A stretch of DNA of 64,000 bases from Streptomyces sp. NBC_01445 (GTDB lineage Bacteria; Actinomycetota; Actinomycetes; Streptomycetales; Streptomycetaceae). The position numbers were made by a program, and so were the translations under genes. The stretch is from contig NZ_CP109485.1 in assembly GCF_035918235.1 (NCBI RefSeq), positions 7,169,001-7,233,000 of the forward strand, in the 5' to 3' direction. Below are positions 53,365 through 62,197 of this stretch, piece after piece. The number at the start of each line of letters is the position of its first letter. Position 1 is the first letter of the stretch. The notes under the pieces were generated by a model. The model had not been told where the DNA came from. It saw nothing but the letters and a program-made list of their open reading frames with translations, and searched no databases.

Positions 53365-54056
53365 CCGAGCAGCAGCGGGAAGGCGCCGCCGCAGGCGCGA
53401 TCAGGGTCATGGTGGTCGACGACCATCCGATGTGGCGCGACGCCGTCGCGAGGGACCTCGCCGAGGCGGGCTTCGACGTGGTGGCCACCGCGGGCGACGG
53501 CGAGCAGGCGGTGCGCCGGGCCGGCGCCGCCGCACCCGACGTCCTCGTACTCGACCTGAACCTGCCGAAGAAGCCCGGCGTCCAGGTCTGCAAGGAACTC
53601 GTAGGCGCCAACCCCGCCCTGCGCGTCCTCGTCCTGTCGGCGAGCGGGGAACACGCCGATGTCCTGGAGGCGGTGAAGTCCGGCGCCACCGGCTATCTGC
53701 TGAAGTCGGCGTCCACCGAGGAGCTGACCGACGCGGTGCGCCGCACGGCGGCAGGCGACCCCGTCTTCACCCCGGGGCTCGCGGGCCTCGTCCTCGGCGA
53801 GTACCGCCGTCTGGCCTCCGAGCCCGCGCCCGCCGCGGGCGCCGGCGAGCCCAAGGCCCCGCAGCTCACCGAGCGCGAGACCGAGGTCCTGCGCCTGGTC
53901 GCCAAGGGGCTGAGCTACAAGCAGATCGCCGAGCGGCTCGTCATCTCGCACCGCACCGTGCAGAACCATGTGCAGAACACCCTGGGCAAGCTCCAGCTGC
54001 ACAACCGCGTTGAGCTGGTCCGGTACGCCATCGAGCGCGGCCTCGACGAGGCGTGA
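53361..54056 (+). CDS. macR: Response regulator MacR (NarL/LuxR type)
   Basis: The 231-residue protein has a receiver with MVVDDHPMWRDAVARDL, phosphoacceptor Asp65 in LVLDLNLPKKPG, Ser in VLSASGE and Lys in YLLKSAS. A linker and a LuxR helix-turn-helix follow (LTERETEVLRLVAKGLSYKQ, then ISHRTVQNHVQNTLGKL). It regulates transcription on phosphorylation by MacS. The coupled ATGA start fixes the N-terminus. Confidence 0.92.
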   Translation: MTEQQREGAAAGAIRVMVVDDHPMWRDAVARDLAEAGFDVVATAGDGEQAVRRAGAAAPDVLVLDLNLPKKPGVQVCKELVGANPALRVLVLSASGEHADVLEAVKSGATGYLLKSASTEELTDAVRRTAAGDPVFTPGLAGLVLGEYRRLASEPAPAAGAGEPKAPQLTERETEVLRLVAKGLSYKQIAERLVISHRTVQNHVQNTLGKLQLHNRVELVRYAIERGLDEA

Positions 54057-54207
54057 GCGCCCCCGTGGTCTCCTGAACGATCACCATACAAAGGTCAACT
54101 CCCTCACTCTTCAACGGAATTCACCCTTCGCGTGCTGCCGAAGTGACATGGATCACTATTAGCGTGACCCGTGTCAGCTCACAGTGCTGTGGCGAAGGGA
54201 CATTTCC

Positions 54208-55236
54208 ATGCGGGTCGGAGTACTGACCGGAGGCGGCGACTGCCCCGGACTCAACGCCGTCATCCGGGGCATCGTCCGCAAGGGCGTGCAGGAGTACGGC
54301 TATGACTTCGTCGGCTTCCGGGACGGCTGGCGCGGGCCGGTCGAAGGCGACACCGTAAGGCTCGACATCCCGGCCGTCCGCGGCATCCTGCCCCGCGGCG
54401 GCACCATCCTCGGCTCCTCGCGCACCAACCCCCTCAAGGTCGAGAACGGCATCCGCCGCATCAAGGAGACCCTCGCCAAGGAGGAGGTCGAGGCGCTCAT
54501 CGCGATCGGCGGCGAGGACACCCTCGGCGTCGCCGCGCGCCTCACCGACGAGTACGGCGTGCCCGTCGTCGGCGTGCCGAAGACCATCGACAACGACCTG
54601 TCCGCCACCGACTACACCTTCGGCTTCGACACCGCCGTCGGCATCGCGACCGAGGCCATCGACCGGCTGCACACCACCGCCGAGTCCCATATGCGGGTCC
54701 TGGTCTGCGAGGTCATGGGCCGCCACGCGGGCTGGATCGCGCTCCACTCCGGCCTCGCGGGCGGCGCCAACGTCATCCTCATCCCCGAGCAGCGCTTCGA
54801 CGTCGATCAGGTCTGCGCCTGGGTGACCTCCCGCTTCAAGGCCTCGTACGCCCCGATCGTCGTCATCGCCGAGGGCGCCATGCCCAAGGACGGGCAGATG
54901 GTCCTCAAGGACGGGACGCTCGACTCCTTCGGGCACGTCCGCCTCTCCGGAGTCGGCGAATGGCTGGCCAAGGAGGTCGAGCGGCGCACCGGCAAGGAGG
55001 CGAGGACCACGGTCCTCGGCCACATCCAGCGCGGTGGCACCCCCAGCGCCTTCGACCGCTGGCTCGCCACCCGCTTCGGGCTGCACGCCATCGAGGCCGT
55101 GCGCGACCGCGACTTCGGGAAGATGGTCGCGCTGCGCGGCACGGACATCGTCCGGGTGCCGATCGCGGAGGCGACCGCCCGGCTGAAGACCGTCGATCCG
55201 GCGCTGTACGAGGAGGCCGGGGTCTTCTTCGGCTGA
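54208..55236 (+). CDS. pfkA: 6-phosphofructokinase, group III, with pyrophosphate-type Asp104
   Basis: This 342-residue glycolytic enzyme starts MRVGVLTGGGDCPGLNAV. The active-site base motif is PKTIDNDLSATD, and CEVMGRHAGWIA and HIQRGGTPSAFDR bind fructose 6-phosphate. At the phosphoryl-donor site the sequence is GGEDT, giving Asp104 where ATP-specific enzymes have Gly; in this family Asp favours pyrophosphate. The gene may therefore encode a PPi-dependent or mixed enzyme. GAAGGGA lies 7 bases before the ATG. It follows macSR. Confidence 0.92.
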   Translation: MRVGVLTGGGDCPGLNAVIRGIVRKGVQEYGYDFVGFRDGWRGPVEGDTVRLDIPAVRGILPRGGTILGSSRTNPLKVENGIRRIKETLAKEEVEALIAIGGEDTLGVAARLTDEYGVPVVGVPKTIDNDLSATDYTFGFDTAVGIATEAIDRLHTTAESHMRVLVCEVMGRHAGWIALHSGLAGGANVILIPEQRFDVDQVCAWVTSRFKASYAPIVVIAEGAMPKDGQMVLKDGTLDSFGHVRLSGVGEWLAKEVERRTGKEARTTVLGHIQRGGTPSAFDRWLATRFGLHAIEAVRDRDFGKMVALRGTDIVRVPIAEATARLKTVDPALYEEAGVFFG

Positions 55237-55382
55237 GGCGCGAGGCCGCGGCTGACGCCCTTAGTGACGCCGGGGGTGGGCGGGGCGAGGTCCTCCCACT
55301 CCCGGGTGTCGCGGGGTTACCCGGCCCGTATATTCGCCATGACCGGCACACACGACGCGATACGGAAGAAACGGGAGCAGTC

Positions 55383-56387
55383 GTGGAGATCCTCGCATTC
55401 GGCGTGCAGTCCGACGAGAAGCCCCTCATGGAGAAGGCGTTCGAGGGGCATCACGAGGTCCGCTGCCTGGGCGTCTTCCTCAACGAGGACACGGCCCCCA
55501 TCGCGGCCGGCTACGAGATCATCTCCACCAGTGTCAACGCCACCCTCAACAACCGCGTCCTGCAGACCCTCGCCGCCGGCGGCACGCAGATGATCGCCCA
55601 GCGCTCCACGGGCTTCAACAACATCGACCTGGAGGTCGCCGAGCGCCTCGGCCTGACCGTCGCCCGCGTCTCGTACTACTCGCCGTACTCCGTCGCCGAG
55701 TTCGCCTGGACCCTCGCGATGGCCGTCAACCGCCGTGTCGTCCGCGCCTCCAACCGCACTCGTGACTTCGACTTCAGGCTCGACGGGCTGATGGGACGCG
55801 ACCTGCGCGGCCGCACGGTCGGCGTCCTCGGCACCGGCAAGATCGGCGAGGCGTTCACCCGGATCGCCCACGGCTTCGGCATGAACCTCCTCGGCTGGGA
55901 CATCGCCGAGAACCCCGCCTGCGTCGAACTCGGCATGAAGTACGTCGACAAAGAGCGCCTCTTCACCGATGCCGACCTGATCAGCCTGCACGTACCCCTG
56001 CTCCCCGCCACCGAGCACCTCGTCGGCAGCGCGGCCCTGCGCACCATGAAGGACGACGCCATCCTGGTGAACTCCAGCCGCGGCGGCCTCATCGACACCA
56101 AGGCGCTCGTCTCCGAGCTGCGCGAGGGCCGCTTCACGGGCGTCGGCCTCGACGTGTACGAGGCCGAGGCCGGGCTCTTCTTCCTCGACAAGTCGCTCGA
56201 CGTCGTCGAGGACGACACCCTGGCCCGCCTCGTCACCTTCCCGAACGTCCTGGTCACGTCGCACCAGGCGTACTACACCGTGGACGCGGTGAACCAGATC
56301 ATCGAGACCACGGTGGCCAACGTCCTCGACTACCGGGCGGGCCGGCGCTCCGAGAACGTCCTCGTGCCCTCCGCGCCCAAGAGCTGA
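55383..56387 (+). CDS. D-2-hydroxyacid dehydrogenase (D-lactate dehydrogenase-like)
   Basis: The protein has 334 residues from GTG 55383 (MEILAFGVQSDEK), supported by GGGAG. The Rossmann motif is TVGVLGTGKIGEAFTRI, then LHVPLLPATEHLV, the catalytic Arg in NSSRGGLIDT, Glu in DVYEAEAGLFF and His in SHQAYYT. FFLDKSLDVVEDDTLARL is typical of LdhA-type fermentative D-lactate dehydrogenases. It would reduce pyruvate to D-lactate with NADH. Its last 58 bases overlap the convergent trpEG gene. Confidence 0.9.
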   Translation: MEILAFGVQSDEKPLMEKAFEGHHEVRCLGVFLNEDTAPIAAGYEIISTSVNATLNNRVLQTLAAGGTQMIAQRSTGFNNIDLEVAERLGLTVARVSYYSPYSVAEFAWTLAMAVNRRVVRASNRTRDFDFRLDGLMGRDLRGRTVGVLGTGKIGEAFTRIAHGFGMNLLGWDIAENPACVELGMKYVDKERLFTDADLISLHVPLLPATEHLVGSAALRTMKDDAILVNSSRGGLIDTKALVSELREGRFTGVGLDVYEAEAGLFFLDKSLDVVEDDTLARLVTFPNVLVTSHQAYYTVDAVNQIIETTVANVLDYRAGRRSENVLVPSAPKS

Positions 56388-58246
56388 GCCAGCAGCTCCC
56401 GCACGACGTCGGCCCCGCGCAGCGACAGCACCGACTCCGGGTGGAACTGAACGCCGGCAAAGCCCGGCCCGCGCAGAGCGTGCACCTCGCCGCTCGCCGC
56501 GTCCCGGCTCACCTCGACGCCGTGCGCGGCCAGCTCCACCGCCGCGTCGTCGTCGCAGCGCGCCACGAAGCTGTTGTAGAACCCGACGGTCTCGCTCCGC
56601 CCGAACAGATCGACGTCCGTCTGCGCGCCCTGGTACGGCACCTCCTTGCGGACGATCTCCAGGCCCAGCTCGGCCGCGATCAGCTCATGACCGAGGCACA
56701 CGCCGAGCACGCCGTGCCCATGATCACGCAGCACGTCGGCGGTCAGCGCGCGCAGGAACCGCATCTTCGGGTCCGCCTCCTCGGAGGGGTTGCCCGGTCC
56801 GGGGCCCAGGACGACGGGTCCCTCGTGGGCGAGCACGGCCTCCCGCAGCCCCGGCTCGTCATAGCGCCGTACGGAGACCGTGAGCCCCGACGACCGCAGC
56901 AGATGCGCCAGCATCGCCGTGAACGTGTCCTCGGCGTCCACCACCAGCGCGTGCCCCTCCAGAGCCGCCGCCTTCTCCTGCATCCGCAGCCAGAACGGCG
57001 CCAGCGACGCCCGCCGCCCGTCGAGCGCCGCCTGCACCCGCGGATCGTCGGCGAGCGCGGGCCGCACGCCCTCGCCGCGCGGCCGCCCGGGCCGCACCCC
57101 CAGCGCGGCAAGGACCCCGGCCGCCTTCGCGTGCGTCTCCTGGACCTCGCTCGCCGGGTCGGAGCCGCGCACCAGCGTCGCCCCGACCGGCACCCGCAGT
57201 CTCCCGCCCGCGTCGATGTCGGCCGTACGGATCAAAATCGGCGAGTCCAGGGTCTGTGCCCCGCCCGCGTCGCGCCCGACCAGCGCGAGCGCCCCCGCGT
57301 AGTAGCCGCGCCCGCCGACTTCGTGTCGCTCGATGACCCGGCACGCGTTCTGCACCGGAGACCCCGTGACGGTCGCCGCGAACATCGTCTCCTTCAGCAC
57401 GTCACGCACGTCGAGGGAGGACCGGCCCCTCAACTCGTACTCCGTGTGCGCGAGATGGGCCATCTCCTTCAGGCGCGGGCCGATCACGACCCCGCCCATG
57501 TCGCCGACGGTACACATCATCTTGAGCTCCTCGTCGACGACCATCGACAGCTCCTCGATCTCCTTCCCGTCGGCGAGGAAGTCCAGCAGGTGCTCGGGCG
57601 TCGGGCCCCCGGCCGGGTAGCGATAGGTTCCGCTGATCGGGTTCATCACGACCGTGCCGCCGCTCATCCGCACATGCACCTCGGGGCTCGCCCCGACCAG
57701 CGTCCGCCCGCCCGTCCCCTGCTGATCTCCGGTGTGCACGACGAACGTCCAGTACGCGCCCCGCTCCCCGGCGAGCAGCCGCCGGAACAGCGCGAGCGCG
57801 TCCGCCCGCCCGAACCCCCGGATCTCACCCTCGTACGTCCGCCGGATCACGAAGTTGGCGCCCTCGCCCTGTCCGATCTCCTCGCGCAGGACCCGTTCCA
57901 CGATGTCCGCGTACTCGGCGTCGTCCACGTCGAAGCCGCCGTCCGACACGCGGACGTCATGGGCCGGGAGCTGCGCAAGGACCTCGGCCAGCGGCAGCTC
58001 GTACGTCTCCTCGGGGGTGAGCACCGCGAGCGGGGTGCCGTCGTCGCGGACGTCGAAGCCGCGCTCCCTGATCTGCCGGAACGGCACGAGGGCGAGGCCC
58101 TCGGGGATGTCGGCGAGTCGCTCGTACGTGTTCACCGGGCCGATCAGGAGTTCCACGGTGTCGGTGTTCCCGGCGGCACGGCCCGGCGCGCGGCGGCGCA
58201 GCAGGGCGAAGGGTCGGTCGTCGTGCAGCAGCTCGGACAGGTCCAT
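56330..58246 (-). CDS. trpEG: Fused anthranilate synthase TrpE-TrpG
   Basis: This 638-residue bifunctional enzyme makes anthranilate from chorismate and glutamine. Residues about 1-395 are the TrpE/chorismate-binding part (MNPISGTYRYP, MMCTVGDMGGVVIGPR, KETMFAATVTGSP). Residues about 430-625 are the class I glutamine amidotransferase with the nucleophile Cys in GVCLGHELIAAE and His-Glu in FHPESVL. It is the fused type also seen in PhzE-like proteins. A Trp-rich leader peptide and attenuator precede it. Its last 58 bases overlap the convergent dehydrogenase gene. Confidence 0.92.
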   Translation of the reverse strand: MDLSELLHDDRPFALLRRRAPGRAAGNTDTVELLIGPVNTYERLADIPEGLALVPFRQIRERGFDVRDDGTPLAVLTPEETYELPLAEVLAQLPAHDVRVSDGGFDVDDAEYADIVERVLREEIGQGEGANFVIRRTYEGEIRGFGRADALALFRRLLAGERGAYWTFVVHTGDQQGTGGRTLVGASPEVHVRMSGGTVVMNPISGTYRYPAGGPTPEHLLDFLADGKEIEELSMVVDEELKMMCTVGDMGGVVIGPRLKEMAHLAHTEYELRGRSSLDVRDVLKETMFAATVTGSPVQNACRVIERHEVGGRGYYAGALALVGRDAGGAQTLDSPILIRTADIDAGGRLRVPVGATLVRGSDPASEVQETHAKAAGVLAALGVRPGRPRGEGVRPALADDPRVQAALDGRRASLAPFWLRMQEKAAALEGHALVVDAEDTFTAMLAHLLRSSGLTVSVRRYDEPGLREAVLAHEGPVVLGPGPGNPSEEADPKMRFLRALTADVLRDHGHGVLGVCLGHELIAAELGLEIVRKEVPYQGAQTDVDLFGRSETVGFYNSFVARCDDDAAVELAAHGVEVSRDAASGEVHALRGPGFAGVQFHPESVLSLRGADVVRELLAQLLGAEGTRTFSERRPAR

Positions 58247-58309
58247 GGCAGGTGATTCCTCTTCCAGACTCCGGTGACGGAGAGGAACGGCCAGGTCCCG
58301 GAAAACACT

Positions 58310-58333
58310 GAAGGCCGCCCTCGGGCGGCCTTC
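58310..58333 (-). terminator. Attenuator terminator hairpin of trpEG
   Basis: GAAGGCCGCCC (RNA left arm, 58333-58323) pairs with GGGCGGCCTTC (58320-58310) around a 2-base spacer, followed on the minus strand by AGTGTTTT. The left arm also matches the leader's own GGCGGCC at 58364-58358, giving a competing antiterminator helix. Confidence 0.85.
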
Positions 58334-58351
58334 GCTTCGCTGTACGCGCAG

Positions 58352-58408
58352 TCAGTGGGCCGCCGGGTGAGCGGTCCACCACCAGTTACGGGTCGTGTGC
58401 GCGAACAT
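58352..58408 (-). CDS. trpL: trp leader peptide (18 aa, three consecutive Trp codons)
   Basis: The encoded peptide is MFAHTTRNWWWTAHPAAH. Trp codons 9-11 (58384-58376) are in the right place for ribosome stalling when charged tRNA-Trp is scarce. A stalled ribosome would free GGCGGCC (58364-58358) to pair with GGCCGCC in the terminator's left arm, so trpEG is transcribed; with ample Trp the terminator forms. AGGG lies 8 bases upstream of the ATG. It is too short for standard gene callers. trp attenuation of a fused trpEG has been described in Streptomyces. Confidence 0.9.
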   Translation of the reverse strand: MFAHTTRNWWWTAHPAAH

Positions 58409-58490
58409 GGGCGGAACCCTACCCGATGGGCAGCTCATCTGTGGACGACGCGTCTCAAAGGGTGAGCGGTCGGATGGACCACCGACATGA

Positions 58491-59861
<1,371 letters not shown>

Positions 59862-59874
59862 TCTTGCAGTACAC

Positions 59875-59918
59875 GCCGTGGGGCGCGGATCACAGTGATC
59901 CGCGCCCCACGGCACTTT
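59875..59918 (+). terminator. Terminator after the DAHP synthase gene
   Basis: A 19-base near-perfect inverted repeat (GCCGTGGGGCGCGGATCAC with its complement), in which the innermost bases form the loop, is followed by ACTTTTG, 14 bases after the stop. Confidence 0.9.
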
Positions 59919-59943
59919 TGTGCTCCGGGCCCGGCGGGTAAGG

Positions 59944-59962
59944 TTAGGTTAGCCTCACCGTT
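59944..59962 (+). promoter_or_regulatory. Iron box (DmdR/IdeR-type operator) upstream of bfd
   Basis: TTAGGTTAGCCTCACCGTT agrees at 15 of 19 positions with the actinobacterial iron-box consensus as I remember it (TTAGGTTAGGCTCACCTAA). It lies about 50 bases before the bfd start, where a DmdR1-like repressor would block bfd when iron is sufficient. Confidence 0.78.
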
Positions 59963-60012
59963 CATTGGGGCGGCAGCAACGAACCGGTCCTGATCCCTGG
60001 GAGGTGAACCGC

Positions 60013-60258
60013 GTGTACGTCTGCAACTGCTTCGGTGTGACCGAGGACCAGGTCAAGAAGCACGCGGACGACGGTGCGTGCACCCCCCGCCAGATAGCGT
60101 CGGCCTGCAAGGCAGGCACGGACTGCGGTTCGTGCGTACGCCGCATTCAGGCGCTGCTCGGCCGCGGATCCTGCCCGCGCCGCGAGCTGGTGGAGCAGGG
60201 AAGGCCCGCCCTGACGGCCGACCCGAACGCCCTCGTGGACCTTCCGGACGCCGCCTGA
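60013..60258 (+). CDS. bfd: Bacterioferritin-associated ferredoxin Bfd
   Basis: The 81-residue protein starts at GTG 60013 (VYVCNCFGVTEDQV), with GGGAGG about 8 bases upstream. Four Cys ligands of a 2Fe-2S cluster are visible: CNC at residues 4-6 and CGSC near 38-41. Bfd reduces ferric iron in bacterioferritin so that stored iron is released. The iron box and the facing bfr gene support the role. Confidence 0.92.
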   Translation: MYVCNCFGVTEDQVKKHADDGACTPRQIASACKAGTDCGSCVRRIQALLGRGSCPRRELVEQGRPALTADPNALVDLPDAA

Positions 60259-60283
60259 GGCTCCGCCTGAGAGTTTGCGCCTG

Positions 60284-60763
60284 CTAGCTGTCCGGCTGCT
60301 CGATCTGCTGGGCCAGGTACAGCGCCTCACCGAGACTCTCGAGCAGCTCCAGCTGGGTGTCGAGGTAGTCGATGTGGTGCTCCTCGTCCTCCAGGATGTC
60401 CTCGAAGATCCGCGCCGACGTCACATCGCCCTTGGCCCGCATGACGTCGATGCCGCGCTTGAGGCGGTCGATCGCCTCGACCTCGACCTGTCGGTCGGCC
60501 TGGAACATCTCCGTGACGGTCTGACCGACCCGTACGTGGAAGAGCCGCTGATAGTTCGGCAGGGCATCGAGGAAGAGAATCCGTTCCGTCAGCCGGTCCG
60601 CGTGCTTCATCTCGTCGATGGACTCTGCACGGGTGTACTTCGCGAGCTTGGTCCAGCCGTTGTTGTCCTGGATCCGGTAGTGGAGCCAGTACTGGTTGAT
60701 GGCCGTCAGCTCGCCCGTGAGCTGCTCGTTGAGGAATTCGATGACCTCGGGGTCGCCCTGCAT
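60284..60763 (-). CDS. bfr: Bacterioferritin
   Basis: The 159-residue protein starts at ATG 60763 (MQGDPEVIEFLNEQL), with AAGGAG 8 bases upstream. Ferroxidase ligands appear in LTGELTAINQYW, DEMKHADRLTERILFLD (including the heme-binding Met of Bfr), QVEVEAIDR and EDILEDEEHHIDYLDTQLE. A 24-subunit shell stores ferric mineral with heme b at subunit interfaces. It is convergent with bfd, separated by 25 bases. Confidence 0.94.
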   Translation of the reverse strand: MQGDPEVIEFLNEQLTGELTAINQYWLHYRIQDNNGWTKLAKYTRAESIDEMKHADRLTERILFLDALPNYQRLFHVRVGQTVTEMFQADRQVEVEAIDRLKRGIDVMRAKGDVTSARIFEDILEDEEHHIDYLDTQLELLESLGEALYLAQQIEQPDS

Positions 60764-60927
60764 CGCAGAGGCTCCTTCCGCGTGGTGGACTCGGCAGGTT
60801 TCGCGCATCCTCGCACCGGCACCGAAAACCGTCCAGTAAGTGCACGCTTAGTAGGAGTTGCCCGTTTCAAGGGCGGCCAGGCTCTCGCTGGTCACGTCCA
60901 CTGCCCGGGGTCTGTCAGGATGGAGGC

Positions 60928-61560
60928 ATGGGTCATCCGGTGGGTCGCGAGTCTGGGGGAGCAGTGCAGTCGGAGCTTCCACCGGGACAGCGTCTCCAGC
61001 GGGGCTGGCCGGTCACGCACTACGGCCCGGTGCCCAAGTTCCGCCCCGAACGCTGGGAGTTCAGGGTCTTCGGCGCCACCGCCGACGGGGACAAGCACTG
61101 CTGGACGCACGAGGAGTTCTCCGCTCTGCCGTACGGCACGGTCGTGGCCGATCTGCACTGCGTCACGAAGTTCAGCATGCTCGGAGCCGAGTGGGGCGGC
61201 GTGCCCGCCGCGACGATTCTCGAACTGGCGCCGCCCGCGCCCGCCGTCACCCATGTGATGGTCTGGGCCGAGTACGGCTTCAGCGCCAATCTCCGGCTTG
61301 AGGACTTCGCCGCCGACCGCACGATTTTCGCCACCCACAAGGACGGCGAACTCCTCACCGCCGAACACGGCTTCCCGCTCCGCCTCGTCGTGCCCCATCT
61401 GTACGCCTGGAAGGGCCCGAAGTGGGTCCGCGGCATCGAGTACATGACGGCCGACCGCCGCGGCTTCTGGGAGGAGCGCGGCTATCACAACGTCGGCGAC
61501 CCCTGGCGGGAGCAGCGCTACTCGTACCAGGAAGAGCCCGGGGACGGTCCCGAGCTCTGA
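60928..61560 (+). CDS. Sulfite oxidase-like molybdopterin oxidoreductase domain protein
   Basis: The protein has 210 residues. The molybdenum-binding Cys lies in VADLHCVTKFSMLGAEWGG, followed by HVMVWAEYGFSANLRLEDF and WKGPKWVRGIEYM. This is the minimal YedY/MsrP-like fold without a Tat signal or heme domain, so it is cytoplasmic. The substrate is unknown. The ATG is preceded very closely by GGAGG; GTG codons at 60940 and 60964 are alternatives. The partner electron donor is not evident. Confidence 0.88.
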   Translation: MGHPVGRESGGAVQSELPPGQRLQRGWPVTHYGPVPKFRPERWEFRVFGATADGDKHCWTHEEFSALPYGTVVADLHCVTKFSMLGAEWGGVPAATILELAPPAPAVTHVMVWAEYGFSANLRLEDFAADRTIFATHKDGELLTAEHGFPLRLVVPHLYAWKGPKWVRGIEYMTADRRGFWEERGYHNVGDPWREQRYSYQEEPGDGPEL

Positions 61561-61573
61561 GTCCTGGCGATTC

Positions 61574-61611
61574 TCGTACGGTCTGTCGGTGGTCGTACGG
61601 TCCGTCAGTGG
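61574..61611. repeat. Tandem 19-base direct repeat at the end of the DUF4396 gene
   Basis: Two adjacent copies of TCGTACGGTCTGTCGGTGG (second copy with 2 mismatches) span the gap after the sulfite oxidase-like gene and run into the last codons of the convergent gene. Confidence 0.65.
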
Positions 61612-62105
61612 TGGTACTGGTGCACCACCGCGTGGCCCTTGCCGCGGCCGATCATCCACTTGTTGACCGGGGTGGTCACCACGAAAGCGATCGCCAGTGA
61701 GGCCGCGAGCGCGCCCCAGAAGAGGCCGTCCGCCAGATGGGCGTCCATCGCGTTCGGCCACAGCACGATCACGCCGTTGTCGATCAGCTCCATGACGGCG
61801 ATGGACAGGGTGTCCGCGGCGAGCGCGACCCGGAACGCGGTCCTGAAGTCGACGCCGGCCTTCAGGATGCCGCGCAGTGTGAGCGCATAGCCGAAGAAGA
61901 ACGCGAGCACGATCGCCAGAATCATCGTCGGCACGTTGCCCCAGCCGAACGCTGTGCCGATGACCATGCCGAGGACCTCGCCGATGGCGCACCCCGTGAG
62001 GCAGTGGAGCGTCGCCTGCGCGGCCATGGACCAGCTGACATTGCCGAGGCCGCCGTGACCGGCGTGGGCGTGCTGCTCGTGTCCGGCGTGCGTCTCGTGC
62101 TTCAT
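61605..62105 (-). CDS. DUF4396 membrane protein with His-rich N-terminus, probably copper-linked
   Basis: The protein has 166 residues from ATG 62105 (MKHETHAGHEQHAHAGHGG), preceded by GGGGGA. The His-rich start could bind metal. Four hydrophobic segments follow (about 25-45, 55-75, 96-116 and 125-147), with a CLTGCAIGE motif in the first. A CsoR-like palindrome sits about 50 bases upstream. This suggests a role in copper or other metal homeostasis; transport is possible but not shown. The His-rich C-terminus is VVHQYHH. Confidence 0.82.
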   Translation of the reverse strand: MKHETHAGHEQHAHAGHGGLGNVSWSMAAQATLHCLTGCAIGEVLGMVIGTAFGWGNVPTMILAIVLAFFFGYALTLRGILKAGVDFRTAFRVALAADTLSIAVMELIDNGVIVLWPNAMDAHLADGLFWGALAASLAIAFVVTTPVNKWMIGRGKGHAVVHQYHH

Positions 62106-62153
62106 GAGTTCCCCCAACGTCAGAGAGCGGTTCCTGTCGCCGACAAGAACCGT

Positions 62154-62170
62154 ATACCCCCTGGGGGTAT
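62154..62170. promoter_or_regulatory. CsoR-like copper operator
   Basis: ATACCCCC-T-GGGGGTAT is a 17-base perfect palindrome of the kind bound by Streptomyces CsoR, a copper-sensing repressor. It lies in the promoter region of the His-rich DUF4396 gene, which would be derepressed by Cu(I). Confidence 0.65.
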
Positions 62171-62197
62171 TCCTCAAGTGATCTCCGAGGCGATCTC

